Shown: positions 45,177-56,163, numbered from the stretch's first letter. The stretch is DNA of 64,000 nucleotides from Polynucleobacter sp. Tro8-14-1 (GCF_018881655.1 NZ_JACVPX010000007.1:112243-176242); one strand, 5' to 3'. The notes: a model not told the origin generated them from the letters alone. Program-made: numbers and translations.

Positions 45177-45201
45177 AAAGTTGAGTGGAATGGTCCGGTA
45201 T
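45177..45201 (+). promoter_or_regulatory. Type 1 IscR-binding site upstream of iscR
   Basis: Bases 45177-45201 fit the 25-base type 1 IscR consensus at about 20 positions (outer A-A ... GGTAT, inner TTGAGT ... TGGTCCGG). Position 50 bases before iscR is where the [2Fe-2S] form represses its own operon in E. coli. This predicts iron- and oxidant-responsive autoregulation. Confidence 0.7.
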
Positions 45202-45251
45202 TACCCGCCCGACTGTTAGCTGTCCATAACAATCCATTACCAAGGTGACAT

Positions 45252-45821
45252 ATGAGACTTACAACCAAAGGTCGTTTTGCAGTAACCGCAATGATTGATT
45301 TAGCCCTGCGTGAAACGCATGGCCCCGTAACTTTGGCCGGAATTAGCCAAAGACAAAAGATTTCCCTCTCTTACCTCGAGCAATTGTTCGGCAAATTACG
45401 CCGTTTCAATATCGTGGAGAGTACTCGTGGACCTGGCGGTGGATACACCCTGGCGCGACCATCCTCTGAAGTGAGCGTTGCTGACATCATTGTCGCAGTC
45501 GATGAGCCTCTCGATGCGACTCAATGTGGCGGCAAAGGCAACTGTCATACCGATGAAGAAAATCATGGACGCTGTATGACTCATGATCTCTGGAGTAATC
45601 TCAACTCCAAAATGGTTGAGTACCTCAGTTCTGTGAGCTTAAAAGATTTAGTTCAGCAACAAGAAGGTCGCGGTATTGTCATTCAAGACATGCGCCAAAA
45701 GAAAATTAAGGTTGAAAGCACTAAGGCAGATAAACCTGCCCCAGCCCTTGCAGCTAAAAAAGAACCACCCCCTAAAGCGCCATTAATTAATTCAGTATTC
45801 AATTTGGCGCGACAGAGTTAA
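45252..45821 (+). CDS. iscR: Fe-S cluster regulator IscR (Rrf2 family)
   Basis: 189 residues. The winged-helix domain begins [19 protein letters not shown]. The cluster ligands are the three cysteines and the histidine in [23 protein letters not shown] near 92-114. The C-terminal tail is Lys/Pro-rich. It represses the isc genes when holding a cluster. It is the first gene of the operon and carries its own likely binding site upstream. Confidence 0.96.
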   Translation: MRLTTKGRFAVTAMIDLALRETHGPVTLAGISQRQKISLSYLEQLFGKLRRFNIVESTRGPGGGYTLARPSSEVSVADIIVAVDEPLDATQCGGKGNCHTDEENHGRCMTHDLWSNLNSKMVEYLSSVSLKDLVQQQEGRGIVIQDMRQKKIKVESTKADKPAPALAAKKEPPPKAPLINSVFNLARQS

Positions 45822-45850
45822 TAACCACATTACCTATAAATAAGTACATC

Positions 45851-47110
45851 ATGAACGCACCACAAGTATTACCGCAACAACCGGTTCCAATGTTTAGCCC
45901 TGAACACTTTCCTGTGTATATGGACTATTCGGCTACTACGCCGATTGATCCACGCGTGGTTGACAAAATGTTGCCTTACTTGCGCGAGCAGTTTGGTAAT
46001 GCCGCTTCACGTAGCCATGCTTATGGCTGGGCCGCAGAAGAAGCGGTTGAGTGGGCGCGTTCTGAGGTTGCTCAATTGGTACATGCTGATCCAAGAGAGA
46101 TCGTATTTACTAGTGGTGCAACTGAAAGTATTAACTTGGCCTTGAAGGGTGCTGCGCATTTCTACAAAGATCGTGGCAATCACATCATTACTGTTAAGAC
46201 CGAGCACAAAGCCACTTTAGATACTTGTCGTGAGCTTGAGCGCGAAGGTTATGAAGTTACTTATTTAGATGTGTTGCCGAATGGCTTGATTGATTTTGCT
46301 CAGCTTGAAGCTGCGATGAAGCCAGGTACGATTTTGGCTTCAGTGATGTATGTCAATAATGAAATCGGCGTAGTTCAGGACATTCCTGCGATTGGTGACT
46401 TATGCCGTTCGCGCGGTGTGATTTTGCATGTGGATGCAGCTCAGGCAACCGGCAAGGTAGAGATTGATCTCGAAAAGATCAAAGTCGATTTGATGAGTTT
46501 TTCTGCGCATAAGACTTATGGCCCTAAAGGTATTGGCGCTTTGTTTGTGCGTCGTAAGCCCCGTATTCGTATTGAGGCACAGATTCATGGCGGTGGTCAT
46601 GAGCGTGGTATGCGTTCAGGAACTCTTGCAGTTCACCAGATCGTAGGCATGGGTGAGGCTTTCCGCATTGCTCGTGTTGAGATGATTGAAGAGAACAAGC
46701 GTATTCGTGGACTGCGTGACCGCTTACTCAATGGTTTGAAAGATATTGAAGAAGTCTATGTCAACGGCGACATGGATGATCGTGTTCCACATAACCTCAA
46801 CATTAGTTTTAACTATGTTGAAGGCGAGTCTATGTTGATGGCGCTAAAAGATTTAGCGATCTCCTCTGGTTCAGCCTGTACCTCAGCATCTCTAGAGCCT
46901 TCTTATGTATTGCGTGCACTGGGTCGCAACGATGAGTTGGCGCATAGTTCGATTCGTTTTACCTTGGGTCGCTTTACGACTGAAGAAGAAGTGGACTTCA
47001 CTATCAAGTTGGTAAAAGAAAAGATTGCCAAGTTGCGTGAGTTATCTCCGCTCTGGGAAATGTATAAAGACGGAATCGATATCAGCACGATTCAATGGGC
47101 TGCACACTAA
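45851..47110 (+). CDS. iscS: Cysteine desulfurase IscS
   Basis: 419 residues. PLP lysine in [17 protein letters not shown] near residue 222; active cysteine loop [16 protein letters not shown] near 343. The N-terminus is about 15 residues longer than E. coli IscS ([13 protein letters not shown]...). It draws sulfur from cysteine and passes it to IscU. Gaps of about 30 bases to iscR and iscU fit one operon. Confidence 0.97.
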   Translation: MNAPQVLPQQPVPMFSPEHFPVYMDYSATTPIDPRVVDKMLPYLREQFGNAASRSHAYGWAAEEAVEWARSEVAQLVHADPREIVFTSGATESINLALKGAAHFYKDRGNHIITVKTEHKATLDTCRELEREGYEVTYLDVLPNGLIDFAQLEAAMKPGTILASVMYVNNEIGVVQDIPAIGDLCRSRGVILHVDAAQATGKVEIDLEKIKVDLMSFSAHKTYGPKGIGALFVRRKPRIRIEAQIHGGGHERGMRSGTLAVHQIVGMGEAFRIARVEMIEENKRIRGLRDRLLNGLKDIEEVYVNGDMDDRVPHNLNISFNYVEGESMLMALKDLAISSGSACTSASLEPSYVLRALGRNDELAHSSIRFTLGRFTTEEEVDFTIKLVKEKIAKLRELSPLWEMYKDGIDISTIQWAAH

Positions 47111-47142
47111 AACTAATACATAGAAATTAAAGAGGAAATACC

Positions 47143-47529
47143 ATGGCATATAGCGATAAGGTCATTGACCACTACGAAAATCCCCGCAACGTTGGTTCAT
47201 TCGAGAAGGGTGATAACACCGTAGGTACGGGTATGGTTGGCGCACCTGCTTGTGGCGACGTCATGAAGTTGCAGATTCGCGTGAATGATCATGGAGTGAT
47301 CGAAGACGCCAAGTTCAAGACTTATGGCTGTGGCTCTGCGATCGCTTCATCTTCGCTTGTGACTGAATGGGTTAAGGGTAAGACTTTGGACCAAGCGCTT
47401 GAGATTAAGAATTCGCTCATCGCTGAAGAGTTGGCTTTGCCCCCTGTAAAAATTCACTGCTCCATCTTGGCTGAAGATGCTATCAAGGCAGCGGTAGCGG
47501 ATTACAAAGAGAAGCACCCAGCGAAATAA
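47143..47529 (+). CDS. iscU: Fe-S cluster scaffold IscU
   Basis: 128 residues. The three cluster cysteines lie in GAPACGDVMKLQI, YGCGSAIASSS and PPVKIHCSILAEDAIKAA, the last containing the LPPVK motif bound by HscA. Clusters form here from IscS sulfur and iron. AGAGGAAA precedes the ATG. Confidence 0.98.
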   Translation: MAYSDKVIDHYENPRNVGSFEKGDNTVGTGMVGAPACGDVMKLQIRVNDHGVIEDAKFKTYGCGSAIASSSLVTEWVKGKTLDQALEIKNSLIAEELALPPVKIHCSILAEDAIKAAVADYKEKHPAK

Positions 47530-47568
47530 AAGCTGAAATAAAGAACGAAAAAATACGAAGTCAAAACT

Positions 47569-47892
47569 ATGGCAATTACCTTAACCGACAAAGCAGCTGC
47601 ACACGTAAACCGCAACCTAGAAAAGCGCGGTAAAGGTTGTGGCTTGCGCTTGGGTGTACGTACAACAGGTTGTTCTGGTTTAGCTTATCAGCTGGAGTAT
47701 GTTGATGAGCCTGCAGCCGAAGACCAAGTCTTTGAGTCCAATGGCGTTAAGGTATTCATAGATCCAAAAAGTTTGGCCTACTTAGATGGTACGGAGCTAG
47801 ACTTTGTGCGCGAGGGTTTGAACGAAGGGTTTAAGTTCCAAAATCCAAACGTAAAAGATGAGTGTGGTTGTGGCGAATCCTTCCGCGTCTGA
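47569..47892 (+). CDS. iscA: Fe-S carrier protein IscA
   Basis: 107 residues, HesB family. The ligands are [13 protein letters not shown] near residue 35 and ECGCGESF at the end. It receives and delivers clusters, mainly 4Fe-4S. The last 35 bases overlap the ATG chosen for hscB. Confidence 0.97.
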   Translation: MAITLTDKAAAHVNRNLEKRGKGCGLRLGVRTTGCSGLAYQLEYVDEPAAEDQVFESNGVKVFIDPKSLAYLDGTELDFVREGLNEGFKFQNPNVKDECGCGESFRV

Positions 47893-48397
47893 CGATTACT
47901 TTCGCTTCTTTGGATTAAATCAGCAATTCAATATCGATTTGCCTGCTCTAGAGCAGGCCTACCTTGCCATTCAAAAGGAAGTACACCCTGACCGCCATGC
48001 GCGCGGGAGCGACACTGAGCAACGCCTTGCTATGCAAATGGCAACCCTAGCTAATACTGCTTTGCAGACCTTGAAGAGCCCTATTCAGCGCGGTCTTTAT
48101 ATTTGCCAACTACATGGCGTTGATGCCAAGCTAGAAACCAATACTGCGATGCCTACTGCTTTTCTGATGAGGCAAATGGACTGGCGTGAAAGCTTGGATG
48201 AGCAAGCAGAAAATTTACCTGCATTAGATGCTTTAATGACTGAGGTGGAAGAATCTAGGCAGGAAACACTTGCAGAAATTGCTCAAGCCATTGATGGTGC
48301 CAAGAACTATGCGCGTGCCGCAGAGCTACTTCGCGGTTTACTGTTTATCGATAAGTTTGCCGTTGAGCTTGATGACACTATTGCAGCCTTAATCTAG
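47858..48397 (+). CDS. hscB: Fe-S assembly co-chaperone HscB
   Basis: 179 residues from the ATG at 47858; GTG codons at 47864 and 47870 could also serve. The J domain has [20 protein letters not shown] and [13 protein letters not shown] with the HPD tripeptide. The C-terminal three-helix domain binds IscU. Overlap with iscA suggests translational coupling, as the ribosome site is poor. Confidence 0.93.
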   Translation: MSVVVANPSASDDYFRFFGLNQQFNIDLPALEQAYLAIQKEVHPDRHARGSDTEQRLAMQMATLANTALQTLKSPIQRGLYICQLHGVDAKLETNTAMPTAFLMRQMDWRESLDEQAENLPALDALMTEVEESRQETLAEIAQAIDGAKNYARAAELLRGLLFIDKFAVELDDTIAALI

Positions 48398-48424
48398 CCC
48401 TCACTCAAGCTAAACTCATTACTT

Positions 48425-50290
48425 ATGGCCTTACTACAAATCTCCGAACCCGGTAAATCACTTGCGCCCCATCAACGCCGCATTGCTGTTGGTATTGACC
48501 TGGGCACCACCAATTCTTTAGTAGCGATTGTGCGTGATGCGTTGCCAAAGGTCCTAGCAGATGCGCAAGGGCGCGAACTGCTTCCTTCAGTCATTCGCTA
48601 TTTGCCAAATGGCAGAACGCAAGCCGGCTTTGAGGCACTTGAGAGTGCCGTGATTGACCCTAAGAACACCATTGTTTCCGTTAAGCGTTTCATGGGCCGC
48701 GGCTTGCTTGATGTTGAGAATATTGAAAGTGCCCCATACGACTTTGTTGATCAACCCGGCATGCTTAAACTCAGAACAGTTGCTGGAGATAAGAGTCCAA
48801 TTGAAGTCTCGGCGGAAATCTTGGCGCGCTTGCGTCAATTAGCGGAAGACTCTGTGTCTGATGAGATTGTTGGCGCAGTGATTACAGTCCCCGCTTACTT
48901 TGATGATGCGCAACGTCAAGCAACCAAAGATGCTGCTAAGTTTGCCGGCATTGAAGTTCTTCGTTTATTGAATGAGCCGACCGCTGCTGCGATTGCCTAC
49001 GGATTGGATAATGCCTCCGAAGGTATCTATGCGGTTTACGATCTAGGTGGTGGCACCTTTGATATTTCCATATTGCGCATGAGTCGCGGTGTATTTGAAG
49101 TGCTTGCTACTGGCGGTGATTCTGCTCTAGGCGGCGATGACTTTGATCACCGCTTGTATTGCTGGGTCATTGAGCAAGCCAAGCTTCCTCCTTTATCCAT
49201 TCATGATCATCGTACACTCCTGCAGGCCTGTAAGCATGCCAAAGAGCTGCTGAGTCACAACCCTCTTGCGCGCGTGCATGAAACTTTGGCAGATGGCACG
49301 GTAGTCAATGTTGGGGTTAGCCAGGCACAGCTCTTTGAAATAACTCAAAACCTAGTTGCCAAGACTTTGATGGCTTGTAAAAAGGCGTTGCGCGATGCTG
49401 GCCTTAAGGCGGAAGACGTTAAAGGCGTAGTGATGGTGGGCGGTTCAACTCGCATGCCGAATGTGCAGCGTGCTGTAGGTGAGTTGTTCGGCACTCAACC
49501 CTTAAATAATTTAAATCCTGATCAAGTCGTTGCATTAGGTGCGGCGATGCAGGCTGACTTATTGGCTGGCAACCAGAGTAAGGATGACGAGTGGTTGCTT
49601 TTAGATGTCATTCCGCTATCGCTTGGTATTGAAACCATGGGCGGCTTAGTGGAAAAAATCATTCCACGCAATACACCTATACCGGTAGCTAGAGCGCAAG
49701 ACTTCACTACATTTAAAGATGGGCAGACTGCATTGGCCATTCAGGTAGTGCAGGGCGAGCGCGAACTTGCTCAAGACTGTCGCTCATTAGGTAAATTTGA
49801 ACTACGCGGCATTCCAGCAATGGCTGCAGGTGCAGCCCGTATCCGGGTCACCTTTCAGGTGGACGCAGATGGATTGCTATCTGTGAGTGCTACCGAGCAA
49901 GGCTCTGGCGTGAAAGCTTCTATAGACATTAAGCCTTCTTATGGTTTAACTGATGCAGAAATTACGCGCATGTTGCAAGATGGCTTTGCCTCAGCAAAAG
50001 AAGATTTACTTTCTAGGTCATTGCGCGAAGAGCAGGTAAATGCCCAGCGTTTACTCGATGCTGTACAAACTGCTCTTGCAAGCGATCGCTCTTTATTGAA
50101 TCCAGAAGAACAGCAAGCAGTTGACCAGGAGATGGCAGCCTTGCAAAAGATCTTAAATGAAGAAACCGATAGTGCGATTGTTCGTAAGGCAGTAGATCAC
50201 GCCGCCAAGGCCACGGATGACTTTGCACAAAAGCGCATGAATGCCAGCATACAGAGGGCTCTGTCTGGTAAAAATGTTGCTGAAATTTAA
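48425..50290 (+). CDS. hscA: Hsp70-class chaperone HscA
   Basis: 621 residues. ATPase domain: [15 protein letters not shown] near 23, [34 protein letters not shown] and [19 protein letters not shown]. The substrate domain (about 400-500) and a helical lid follow. It works with HscB to release clusters from IscU. Length matches E. coli HscA (616). Confidence 0.97.
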   Translation: MALLQISEPGKSLAPHQRRIAVGIDLGTTNSLVAIVRDALPKVLADAQGRELLPSVIRYLPNGRTQAGFEALESAVIDPKNTIVSVKRFMGRGLLDVENIESAPYDFVDQPGMLKLRTVAGDKSPIEVSAEILARLRQLAEDSVSDEIVGAVITVPAYFDDAQRQATKDAAKFAGIEVLRLLNEPTAAAIAYGLDNASEGIYAVYDLGGGTFDISILRMSRGVFEVLATGGDSALGGDDFDHRLYCWVIEQAKLPPLSIHDHRTLLQACKHAKELLSHNPLARVHETLADGTVVNVGVSQAQLFEITQNLVAKTLMACKKALRDAGLKAEDVKGVVMVGGSTRMPNVQRAVGELFGTQPLNNLNPDQVVALGAAMQADLLAGNQSKDDEWLLLDVIPLSLGIETMGGLVEKIIPRNTPIPVARAQDFTTFKDGQTALAIQVVQGERELAQDCRSLGKFELRGIPAMAAGAARIRVTFQVDADGLLSVSATEQGSGVKASIDIKPSYGLTDAEITRMLQDGFASAKEDLLSRSLREEQVNAQRLLDAVQTALASDRSLLNPEEQQAVDQEMAALQKILNEETDSAIVRKAVDHAAKATDDFAQKRMNASIQRALSGKNVAEI

Positions 50291-50325
50291 GTAAAAAACA
50301 AATTAAAAATAAGTAGAAAAGAAAT

Positions 50326-50664
50326 ATGACTCAAATCGTTGTACTACCGCATAGTGAATACTGTCCTGAAGGTGCAGTTGTTGAGGTTGCCCCAGGCACT
50401 TCAATTTGTGAAGCTTTGCTCGAGAATAATATTCCGATTGAGCATGCTTGTGACATGGTTTGTGCCTGCACTACTTGTCACGTGATTGTGAAAGAGGGCT
50501 CTCAAAGCCTAAATCCTCCTGATGAGAATGAGGAAGATATGCTTGATCGCGCATGGGGCTTAAACCCGCAATCGCGTTTGTCTTGTCAGGCCATTGTTGC
50601 TAAAGAAGATTTGGTGATTGAGATCCCTAAATATTCAATCAACCATGCCAAAGAAAATCATTAA
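50326..50664 (+). CDS. fdx: [2Fe-2S] ferredoxin of the isc operon
   Basis: 112 residues of adrenodoxin type. Ligands: Cys in HACDMVCACTTCHVIV near 42-51 and SRLSCQAIV near 87. It donates electrons for cluster assembly. Usually iscX follows in this operon; here no iscX is seen before the terminator. Confidence 0.96.
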   Translation: MTQIVVLPHSEYCPEGAVVEVAPGTSICEALLENNIPIEHACDMVCACTTCHVIVKEGSQSLNPPDENEEDMLDRAWGLNPQSRLSCQAIVAKEDLVIEIPKYSINHAKENH

Positions 50665-50783
50665 TGCACCAAAATATTGCATTCATGCTTAGAATCATGC
50701 GCATCTAATAAAGAAAGGTTTCTGGTGGGACTAATATGAAGTTGTAGTTCATTCTTTAAGTAGTGCCTCCAAAAAAATCTTTT

Positions 50784-50807
50784 AAGCCATCCTTCGGGGG
50801 GGCTTTT
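50784..50807 (+). terminator. Possible terminator of the isc operon
   Basis: AAGCC-(AT)-CC-TTCG-GG-(GG)-GGCTT followed by TTCTTTT, 120 bases after fdx. The inner part of the stem is imperfect. Confidence 0.55.
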
Positions 50808-50826
50808 CTTTTACCATCTGATAAAG

Positions 50827-50853
50827 AAAAAGCCTCGCAGTACGAGGCTTTTT
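50827..50853. terminator. Bidirectional terminator (isc / cysN)
   Basis: AAAAAGCCTCG-CAGTA-CGAGGCTTTTT, 20 bases after the cysN stop on the minus strand, with T-runs on both strands. It terminates cysHDN and backs up the weaker isc terminator. Confidence 0.9.
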
Positions 50854-50873
50854 GTGTGATGCTAGATCAATAT

Positions 50874-52223
50874 TTACTGCGCTATTGCCTCACGAATCAT
50901 GCCTGCAGCGACCGTATGATTTGTGGCCTCATCGATCAAGATAAAGGCACCAGTGCGCTGAGATTGATCAAACAAGTCTGCAACAATCGGCTTTTGCAAA
51001 ATAAAGTCTACTCGGCCGATCTCATTAGTAGACAATCCACGCACATCACTTGCCTGAGACAGTGTCTGCACATCTAGAACTTGTTGAATGCTCTTCACTT
51101 TCGCACCAACAGTATTGGTGGTGTGTCGCAAGGCATATTTTCGGCTTAATGAGAGTGGTTCGCTATCTAACCAGCATAAATCAGCAGAAAGTTGTTTGCT
51201 CAATACTGGTGGATGACTATCTTCAGCGCTAATAAATAAAGAGCCGCGTGAGACATCAATGTCTTCTGATAATTGGATCGCAACAGCTTGACCAGTTTGT
51301 GCAGAATCCACAGCATTATTGCCATTAGTTTGCTTGCTGCTAGAGCGATTGCCCAAATAAATCTCAGCAACAGTTGCCTCAGAGCCGCTTGGCAATACTT
51401 TAATCTTTTGTCCTTTGCGAATACTGCCCGACTCGATTTCTCCAAGGTAGCCACGGAAGTCATCAGAAGCGCTACCATCCTGACGGGCTACATATTGAAC
51501 AGGAAAGCGCAGTGACAGTTTTTCAGACTCAGGGCTAGTGTCCAAACTCTCTAGCCACTCAAGCAGAGTAGGGCCCTTATACCAAGGGGTATTTTTACTA
51601 GCAGTAACGACGTTAGCGCCAAGCAATGCAGAGATCGGAATCAAAGTTGGCTTAGGTAAGCCAATCTTTTGGGTGAGATCTTCAATAGCGGTCTTGATGG
51701 TGTTGAATACTTTTTCATCAAACTCATATAAGTCCATTTTGTTAACGGCAAATACAACATGACGTAGACCTAATAAATGTACAATCGCCGCGTGACGTTT
51801 AGTCTGCGCCAATAAAGTAGATGGACTGGTATTGAGGTCAACACGTGTTGCATCAACCAAAATGACTGCAACATCCGATTGAGAGGCGCCAGTAACCAAG
51901 TTGCGGGTGTACTGCTCATGGCCTGGGGCATCAGCAACAATAAATTTACGCTTTGGGGTGGAGAAGTAGCGATAGGCAACATCAATCGTGATGCCTTGCT
52001 CACGCTCAGCCTCAAGGCCATCGGTCAAAAGGGCCAAGTCAACTCCCGCATCAGATGAGGTAACGCGAGCATGCTTGGTTTTTGAGAGTGATTCCAATTG
52101 ATCTACCAAAATAGACTTGGTGTCATAGAGTAAGCGCCCAATTAAAGTGCTCTTGCCATCATCGACGCTACCTGCGGTAATGAAACGAACAACGTTTTGC
52201 TGCTGAGTTTGAATGCTAGTCAT
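50874..52223 (-). CDS. cysN: Sulfate adenylyltransferase large subunit (GTPase) CysN
   Basis: 449 residues. GTPase motifs: GSVDDGKSTLIGRLL near 17, DAPGHEQYTRNLVTGASQSD near 94, and NKMDL near 158. EF-Tu-like beta-barrels follow. It lacks the C-terminal APS kinase found in some CysNC, which fits the APS-type CysH in the same operon. With CysD it makes APS from sulfate and ATP. The start overlaps the cysD stop by one base. Confidence 0.96.
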   Translation of the reverse strand: MTSIQTQQQNVVRFITAGSVDDGKSTLIGRLLYDTKSILVDQLESLSKTKHARVTSSDAGVDLALLTDGLEAEREQGITIDVAYRYFSTPKRKFIVADAPGHEQYTRNLVTGASQSDVAVILVDATRVDLNTSPSTLLAQTKRHAAIVHLLGLRHVVFAVNKMDLYEFDEKVFNTIKTAIEDLTQKIGLPKPTLIPISALLGANVVTASKNTPWYKGPTLLEWLESLDTSPESEKLSLRFPVQYVARQDGSASDDFRGYLGEIESGSIRKGQKIKVLPSGSEATVAEIYLGNRSSSKQTNGNNAVDSAQTGQAVAIQLSEDIDVSRGSLFISAEDSHPPVLSKQLSADLCWLDSEPLSLSRKYALRHTTNTVGAKVKSIQQVLDVQTLSQASDVRGLSTNEIGRVDFILQKPIVADLFDQSQRTGAFILIDEATNHTVAAGMIREAIAQ

Positions 52224-53146
52224 CAGAAGTAACCTTCTTTCTTACGGCGCTCCATTGAGGCCTCGTTAGTTTGATCGTCCATTCGAGTAGCGCCACGCTC
52301 CGTGATTTCAGAAATAGCAGTTTCAGCAATGATCTCTAATGGAGTAGCTGCAGTACTGAGAACTGGGCAGGTACAACTGATATCACCAACAGTGCGAAAA
52401 CGTACGCTCAGGACCTCGCTAATATCATCAGCCGATTTTGGTGTGACGTTAGTCACTGGAACTAATAAATTATTTTTCTTCACTACTTCACGCTGGTGTG
52501 TGTAGTAGATGCTCGGAAGTTCTAGTTTCTCGCGAGCAATGTATTGCCAAATATCGAGTTCAGTCCAGTTCGAGATTGGGAAAACGCGCATATTTTCGCC
52601 TTTAGCGATTCGTGCGTTGTAGAGGTTCCAGAGCTCAGGACGTTGTGCTTTGGGATCCCATTGACCGAATTCATCACGGAAAGAGAAGATGCGTTCTTTA
52701 GCGCGAGCTTTTTCTTCGTCTCGGCGGGCGCCGCCCATGAGGGCATCGAATTCATATTGCGCAATTGTCTCGAGCAAAGTTACTGCTTGGGCAGCATTGC
52801 GAGAATCAGTTTCCTTACGCAAACGTACAGTACCTTTTTTGATCGAGTCTTCAACGTGACCCACAATCAGCTTGACACCAGTCTTTTGCACTACAGCATC
52901 ACGATACGCAATCACTTCTGGATAGTTATGACCAGTATCAATATGCAAAATTGGGAATGGTAATTTCACTGGGCGGTCACCAAACTGGAATGCCTTACGC
53001 GCTAAGTGAAACATCACTATCGAATCCTTACCGCCAGAGAACAGCATGGCTGGGTTGGAGCACTGCGCTACGACTTCCCGGATGATGAAGATCGATTCAG
53101 CCTCAAGCCAATCTAGGTGATCATCAAGTAATTTTTGTTCTGACAT
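52223..53146 (-). CDS. cysD: Sulfate adenylyltransferase small subunit CysD
   Basis: 307 residues of the PAPS-reductase-like ATP pyrophosphatase fold: LFSGGKDSIVMFHLARKAF near 35 is the P-loop, with FPILHIDTGHNYPEVIAYRD and ERIFSFRDEFGQWDPKAQRPELWNLYN. It forms the catalytic half of ATP sulfurylase with CysN. It lies 35 bases after cysH. Confidence 0.97.
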   Translation of the reverse strand: MSEQKLLDDHLDWLEAESIFIIREVVAQCSNPAMLFSGGKDSIVMFHLARKAFQFGDRPVKLPFPILHIDTGHNYPEVIAYRDAVVQKTGVKLIVGHVEDSIKKGTVRLRKETDSRNAAQAVTLLETIAQYEFDALMGGARRDEEKARAKERIFSFRDEFGQWDPKAQRPELWNLYNARIAKGENMRVFPISNWTELDIWQYIAREKLELPSIYYTHQREVVKKNNLLVPVTNVTPKSADDISEVLSVRFRTVGDISCTCPVLSTAATPLEIIAETAISEITERGATRMDDQTNEASMERRKKEGYF

Positions 53147-53181
53147 TCTGTGAGTTATTTCTACTAAGTTTTTATGATTGG

Positions 53182-53937
53182 TTATTTATTAACGTGCAAG
53201 CCACATTCTTTGCTATCACTTTGTAGCCACCACCAGCGGCCAGCCCGTATGTCTTCACCCTTCTTAACCTGACGGGTGCAGGGTTCACAGCCAATACTGG
53301 GGTAGCCCTTCAAGTGTAGCGGGTGAATGGGAACGTTTTCTTGTTTGATATAAGCCCAGATATCCGCTTCACTCCAATCAAACAAAGGATTGAACTTTGA
53401 GATGCCTCGTGCATCATCGAGTTCTTCCAAATTAAGCTCAGTACGAGTGGTCGATTGCTCACGTCGCTGGCCGGTAATCCAGGCGTCGGCGCCAAGCAGT
53501 GCGGCATTGAGTGGTTTAATCTTGCGCGCTCCACAGCATGCTTTCTTGGGTTCTTCACCATCGTAAAAGCCATTCATGCCATATTGATCAATAAAGGCTT
53601 GAACGTCACTATCTTGTGGATAGACTTTTTCAATGGATACGCCGTAATGATCTTCAGTAGTTTTGACCATATCAACAGTCTCTTGATGCAGGCGTCCAGT
53701 CGCTAATGTAAATAACTTAATCTTTGCGCCAGTCTTAGCAATAGCATCTGTAATCACCATATCTTCTGCCGCCAAGCTAGTTGCAAAGCGAACGTCAGAA
53801 AAGCGCTCGGAAATATCAGCCAAGCGCTGTTTTAAAACGGTGGACTTCTCAGCAAGCTCCGCAGGAGTGAGGGCGCTTGATGGAATTGACCAAAATATGG
53901 GTTTTTCGAGGGTAGTTTGTTGATTTTGCTGGGTCAT
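53182..53937 (-). CDS. cysH: APS reductase (CysH, Fe-S type)
   Basis: 251 residues. The four cluster cysteines of the assimilatory APS reductase are present: the pair in KKACCGARKI near residue 135 and CEPC in SIGCEPCTRQVK near 220. The usual C-terminal ECGLH motif is also present (KECGLHVNK). This indicates reduction of APS directly, not PAPS, to sulfite with thioredoxin. It heads the cysHDN unit. No sulfite reductase gene is adjacent. Confidence 0.94.
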   Translation of the reverse strand: MTQQNQQTTLEKPIFWSIPSSALTPAELAEKSTVLKQRLADISERFSDVRFATSLAAEDMVITDAIAKTGAKIKLFTLATGRLHQETVDMVKTTEDHYGVSIEKVYPQDSDVQAFIDQYGMNGFYDGEEPKKACCGARKIKPLNAALLGADAWITGQRREQSTTRTELNLEELDDARGISKFNPLFDWSEADIWAYIKQENVPIHPLHLKGYPSIGCEPCTRQVKKGEDIRAGRWWWLQSDSKECGLHVNK

Positions 53938-54008
53938 TTAAATGCTCCGAGCGAATGGCATATAGGCCTTTCTGACTCTGACTCAGCAGTTTATTGGCTA
54001 TTCTTATA

Positions 54009-54028
54009 ACTTACAAATATATATAAGT
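54009..54028 (-). promoter_or_regulatory. AT-rich dyad upstream of cysH (possible CysB-type site)
   Basis: ACTTA-N10-TAAGT at 54009-54028, 71 bases before the cysH ATG. A similar dyad precedes cysT. LysR-type regulators often bind such T-N11-A elements, but CysB sites are poorly conserved, so this is a candidate only. Confidence 0.4.
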
Positions 54029-54095
54029 CATCGCTTTATACCTAAAAGTAATGTTTTAAAACCTCTAAAGCGAGCAGATATAGCGAATTAGACCT

Positions 54096-55037
54096 TTAAT
54101 CAAGGTCAATATCAGTTTCGGGCTTTAGCGCTGCTTTGACTTTGGCCTCATCAAGCTTGGACGAGCATAGTTCGATAAATTCATAGGCAAATCCACGCAA
54201 GAAGTAGCCTTTACGTAATGCGATGCGGGTGGTGTTGTCTTCAAAGAGGGTGCCAACATCCAAAAGGGAGAGTTTGGTATCGCGATCTTCTTGGTAGGCC
54301 ATGGAGGCGATGATGCCAATTCCTAGCCCCAGTTCAACGTAAGTTTTGATAACGTCAGCATCGAGCGCTGACATCACGATATCTGGAGTAATGGCTGCTT
54401 TCGCAAATGTTTCATCAACTGATTTTCTACCGGTAAATCCTTCGTGATACGTCACGATAGGATATTCAGCAATTTCCTCTAGGGTTAAATTCTTCTTGCC
54501 TTCGAGTGGATGACCCTTTGGAACAACTACGGTATGGTGCCAAGTGTAGTACGGGAAAGTAACTAGCTCAGGTATACCTTCTAATGCTTCGGTCGCAATA
54601 CCAATATCTGCGCGACCTTCTAGTAATAGCTCGACGATCTCTTGGGGGCTGCCTTGATGAAGCGCTAAATGTACATTCGGAAATTTTTTCTTAAATTGGC
54701 TAACTACATTTGGCAATGCATAACGTGCTTGTGTATGGGTTGTAGCAATAGTAAGCTGACCTTTATCAGCCTGACTAAATTGAGCTCCAAGCTGCTTAAT
54801 ATTTTTAGTATCAAGCAAGATGCGCTCAACGATCGTTAGAAGCTCTTTGCCAGGCTCTGTAAGACCTAGAAGGCGTTTACCTTTGCGGACAAATAGCTCG
54901 ACCCCCAACTCATCTTCTAAGTCCAAAATATGCTTACTAACACCTGACTGCGAAGTCGCTAGGGCATTTCCCACTTCGGTGAGGTTGAAGTTACGACGGA
55001 CGGTTTCGCGAATGATGCGGAGTTGTTGAAAGTTCAT
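54096..55037 (-). CDS. cysB: LysR-type sulfur regulator CysB
   Basis: 313 residues. Helix-turn-helix: MNFQQLRIIRETVRRNFNLTEVGNALATSQSGVSKHILDLEDELG, the CysB/Cbl form. The inducer domain has TTHTQARYALPNVVSQFKKKFP and the ligand region VTYHEGFTGRKSVDETF. CysB activates sulfate-assimilation genes when N-acetylserine is present. It sits between cysA (41 bases upstream) and cysH. Confidence 0.93.
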   Translation of the reverse strand: MNFQQLRIIRETVRRNFNLTEVGNALATSQSGVSKHILDLEDELGVELFVRKGKRLLGLTEPGKELLTIVERILLDTKNIKQLGAQFSQADKGQLTIATTHTQARYALPNVVSQFKKKFPNVHLALHQGSPQEIVELLLEGRADIGIATEALEGIPELVTFPYYTWHHTVVVPKGHPLEGKKNLTLEEIAEYPIVTYHEGFTGRKSVDETFAKAAITPDIVMSALDADVIKTYVELGLGIGIIASMAYQEDRDTKLSLLDVGTLFEDNTTRIALRKGYFLRGFAYEFIELCSSKLDEAKVKAALKPETDIDLD

Positions 55038-55077
55038 ACTTAATTATCAGTCTTTTGGTTATTTTTATGCAATCTGA

Positions 55078-56163
55078 TTACTTTGTATTTTCAAAAACCC
55101 GTAACTGAGAGGGCACAATACGTACTTGTTGCCCCTCAGCCAGGCCTCGTTTGGCAACTTCAGATCTTGGCAACTCCACTTCGTAAAAGTGGGGTGCTGA
55201 CTTTGTATCTGAGCTGGAGATAGCTGAAAGCTCTACTCTGGAGTTCAATCCAAAAGAGAGGATGCGGTCAATAACTGCAACAACACCATCATTACTTTCA
55301 TTTTCTCCAACAATATCTAATTCGTGTGGGCGGGCAAATGCGAGTACTGATGCCCCCTGCGCTATGGAATCAGATTGATCATGTTTTAGATTATGTTTGC
55401 CTACCTGGATTCCTTCGCCCTCTACACGGCCATGGAACAAGTTCACATTGCCCAAGAAGCCATATACAAATGGGGTGGCAGGATGGTCATAAACTTCATC
55501 TGGACTACCAATTTGCTCAACATTGCCCTGGTTCATGAGAACAATACGGTCCGCTACCTCTAATGCTTCTTCCTGATCGTGCGTAACAAAGATCGAGGTG
55601 ATATGCAATTCATCATGTAGCTTGCGTAACCAACGACGTAGTTCTTTGCGAACTTTGGCATCTAATGCGCCAAAGGGCTCATCTAGTAATAGTACTTTCG
55701 GTTCAACTGCGAGGGCTCGTGCCAATGCAATGCGTTGGCGTTGACCGCCGGATAACTGTGCGGGAAAGCGATCATGTAACCAATCTAATTGAACAAGCTT
55801 AAGAAGTTCATGCACCTTATGGGCAATTTCATCCTTGCTTGGACGTTCTTTGCGATTCTTTACATTTAAACCAAAGGCAACATTGTCAAAAACGGTCATG
55901 TGCTTAAAAAGCGCATAGTGTTGAAATACAAATCCAACTTGTCGATCACGCACTGGAGTGGCTGAAGTATCAATGCCATCCAGAATGATATTCCCGCTAT
56001 CGGGAGTTTCGAGGCCGGCAATGATGCGTAATAGCGTCGTCTTTCCGCAGCCGGATGGGCCAAGGAGTGCGACTAGCTCACCAGAGGGAAAGTCTAGAGA
56101 AACATTATTTAAGGCAACAAAGTCACCAAATTTTTTTGAAACGTTCTTAACGGTAATACTCAT
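55078..56163 (-). CDS. cysA: Sulfate/thiosulfate ABC transporter ATPase CysA
   Basis: 361 residues. Walker [19 protein letters not shown] near 34, signature [16 protein letters not shown] near 135, Walker [14 protein letters not shown] near 155, and His-switch [16 protein letters not shown]. The C-terminal regulatory TOBE domain follows. It drives sulfate import with CysT and CysW. The start overlaps cysW by four bases. Confidence 0.97.
   Translation of the reverse strand: MSITVKNVSKKFGDFVALNNVSLDFPSGELVALLGPSGCGKTTLLRIIAGLETPDSGNIILDGIDTSATPVRDRQVGFVFQHYALFKHMTVFDNVAFGLNVKNRKERPSKDEIAHKVHELLKLVQLDWLHDRFPAQLSGGQRQRIALARALAVEPKVLLLDEPFGALDAKVRKELRRWLRKLHDELHITSIFVTHDQEEALEVADRIVLMNQGNVEQIGSPDEVYDHPATPFVYGFLGNVNLFHGRVEGEGIQVGKHNLKHDQSDSIAQGASVLAFARPHELDIVGENESNDGVVAVIDRILSFGLNSRVELSAISSSDTKSAPHFYEVELPRSEVAKRGLAEGQQVRIVPSQLRVFENTK

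Noticed and set aside
50665..50783. iscX after fdx
   Set aside because: No frame of suitable length or sequence is present.
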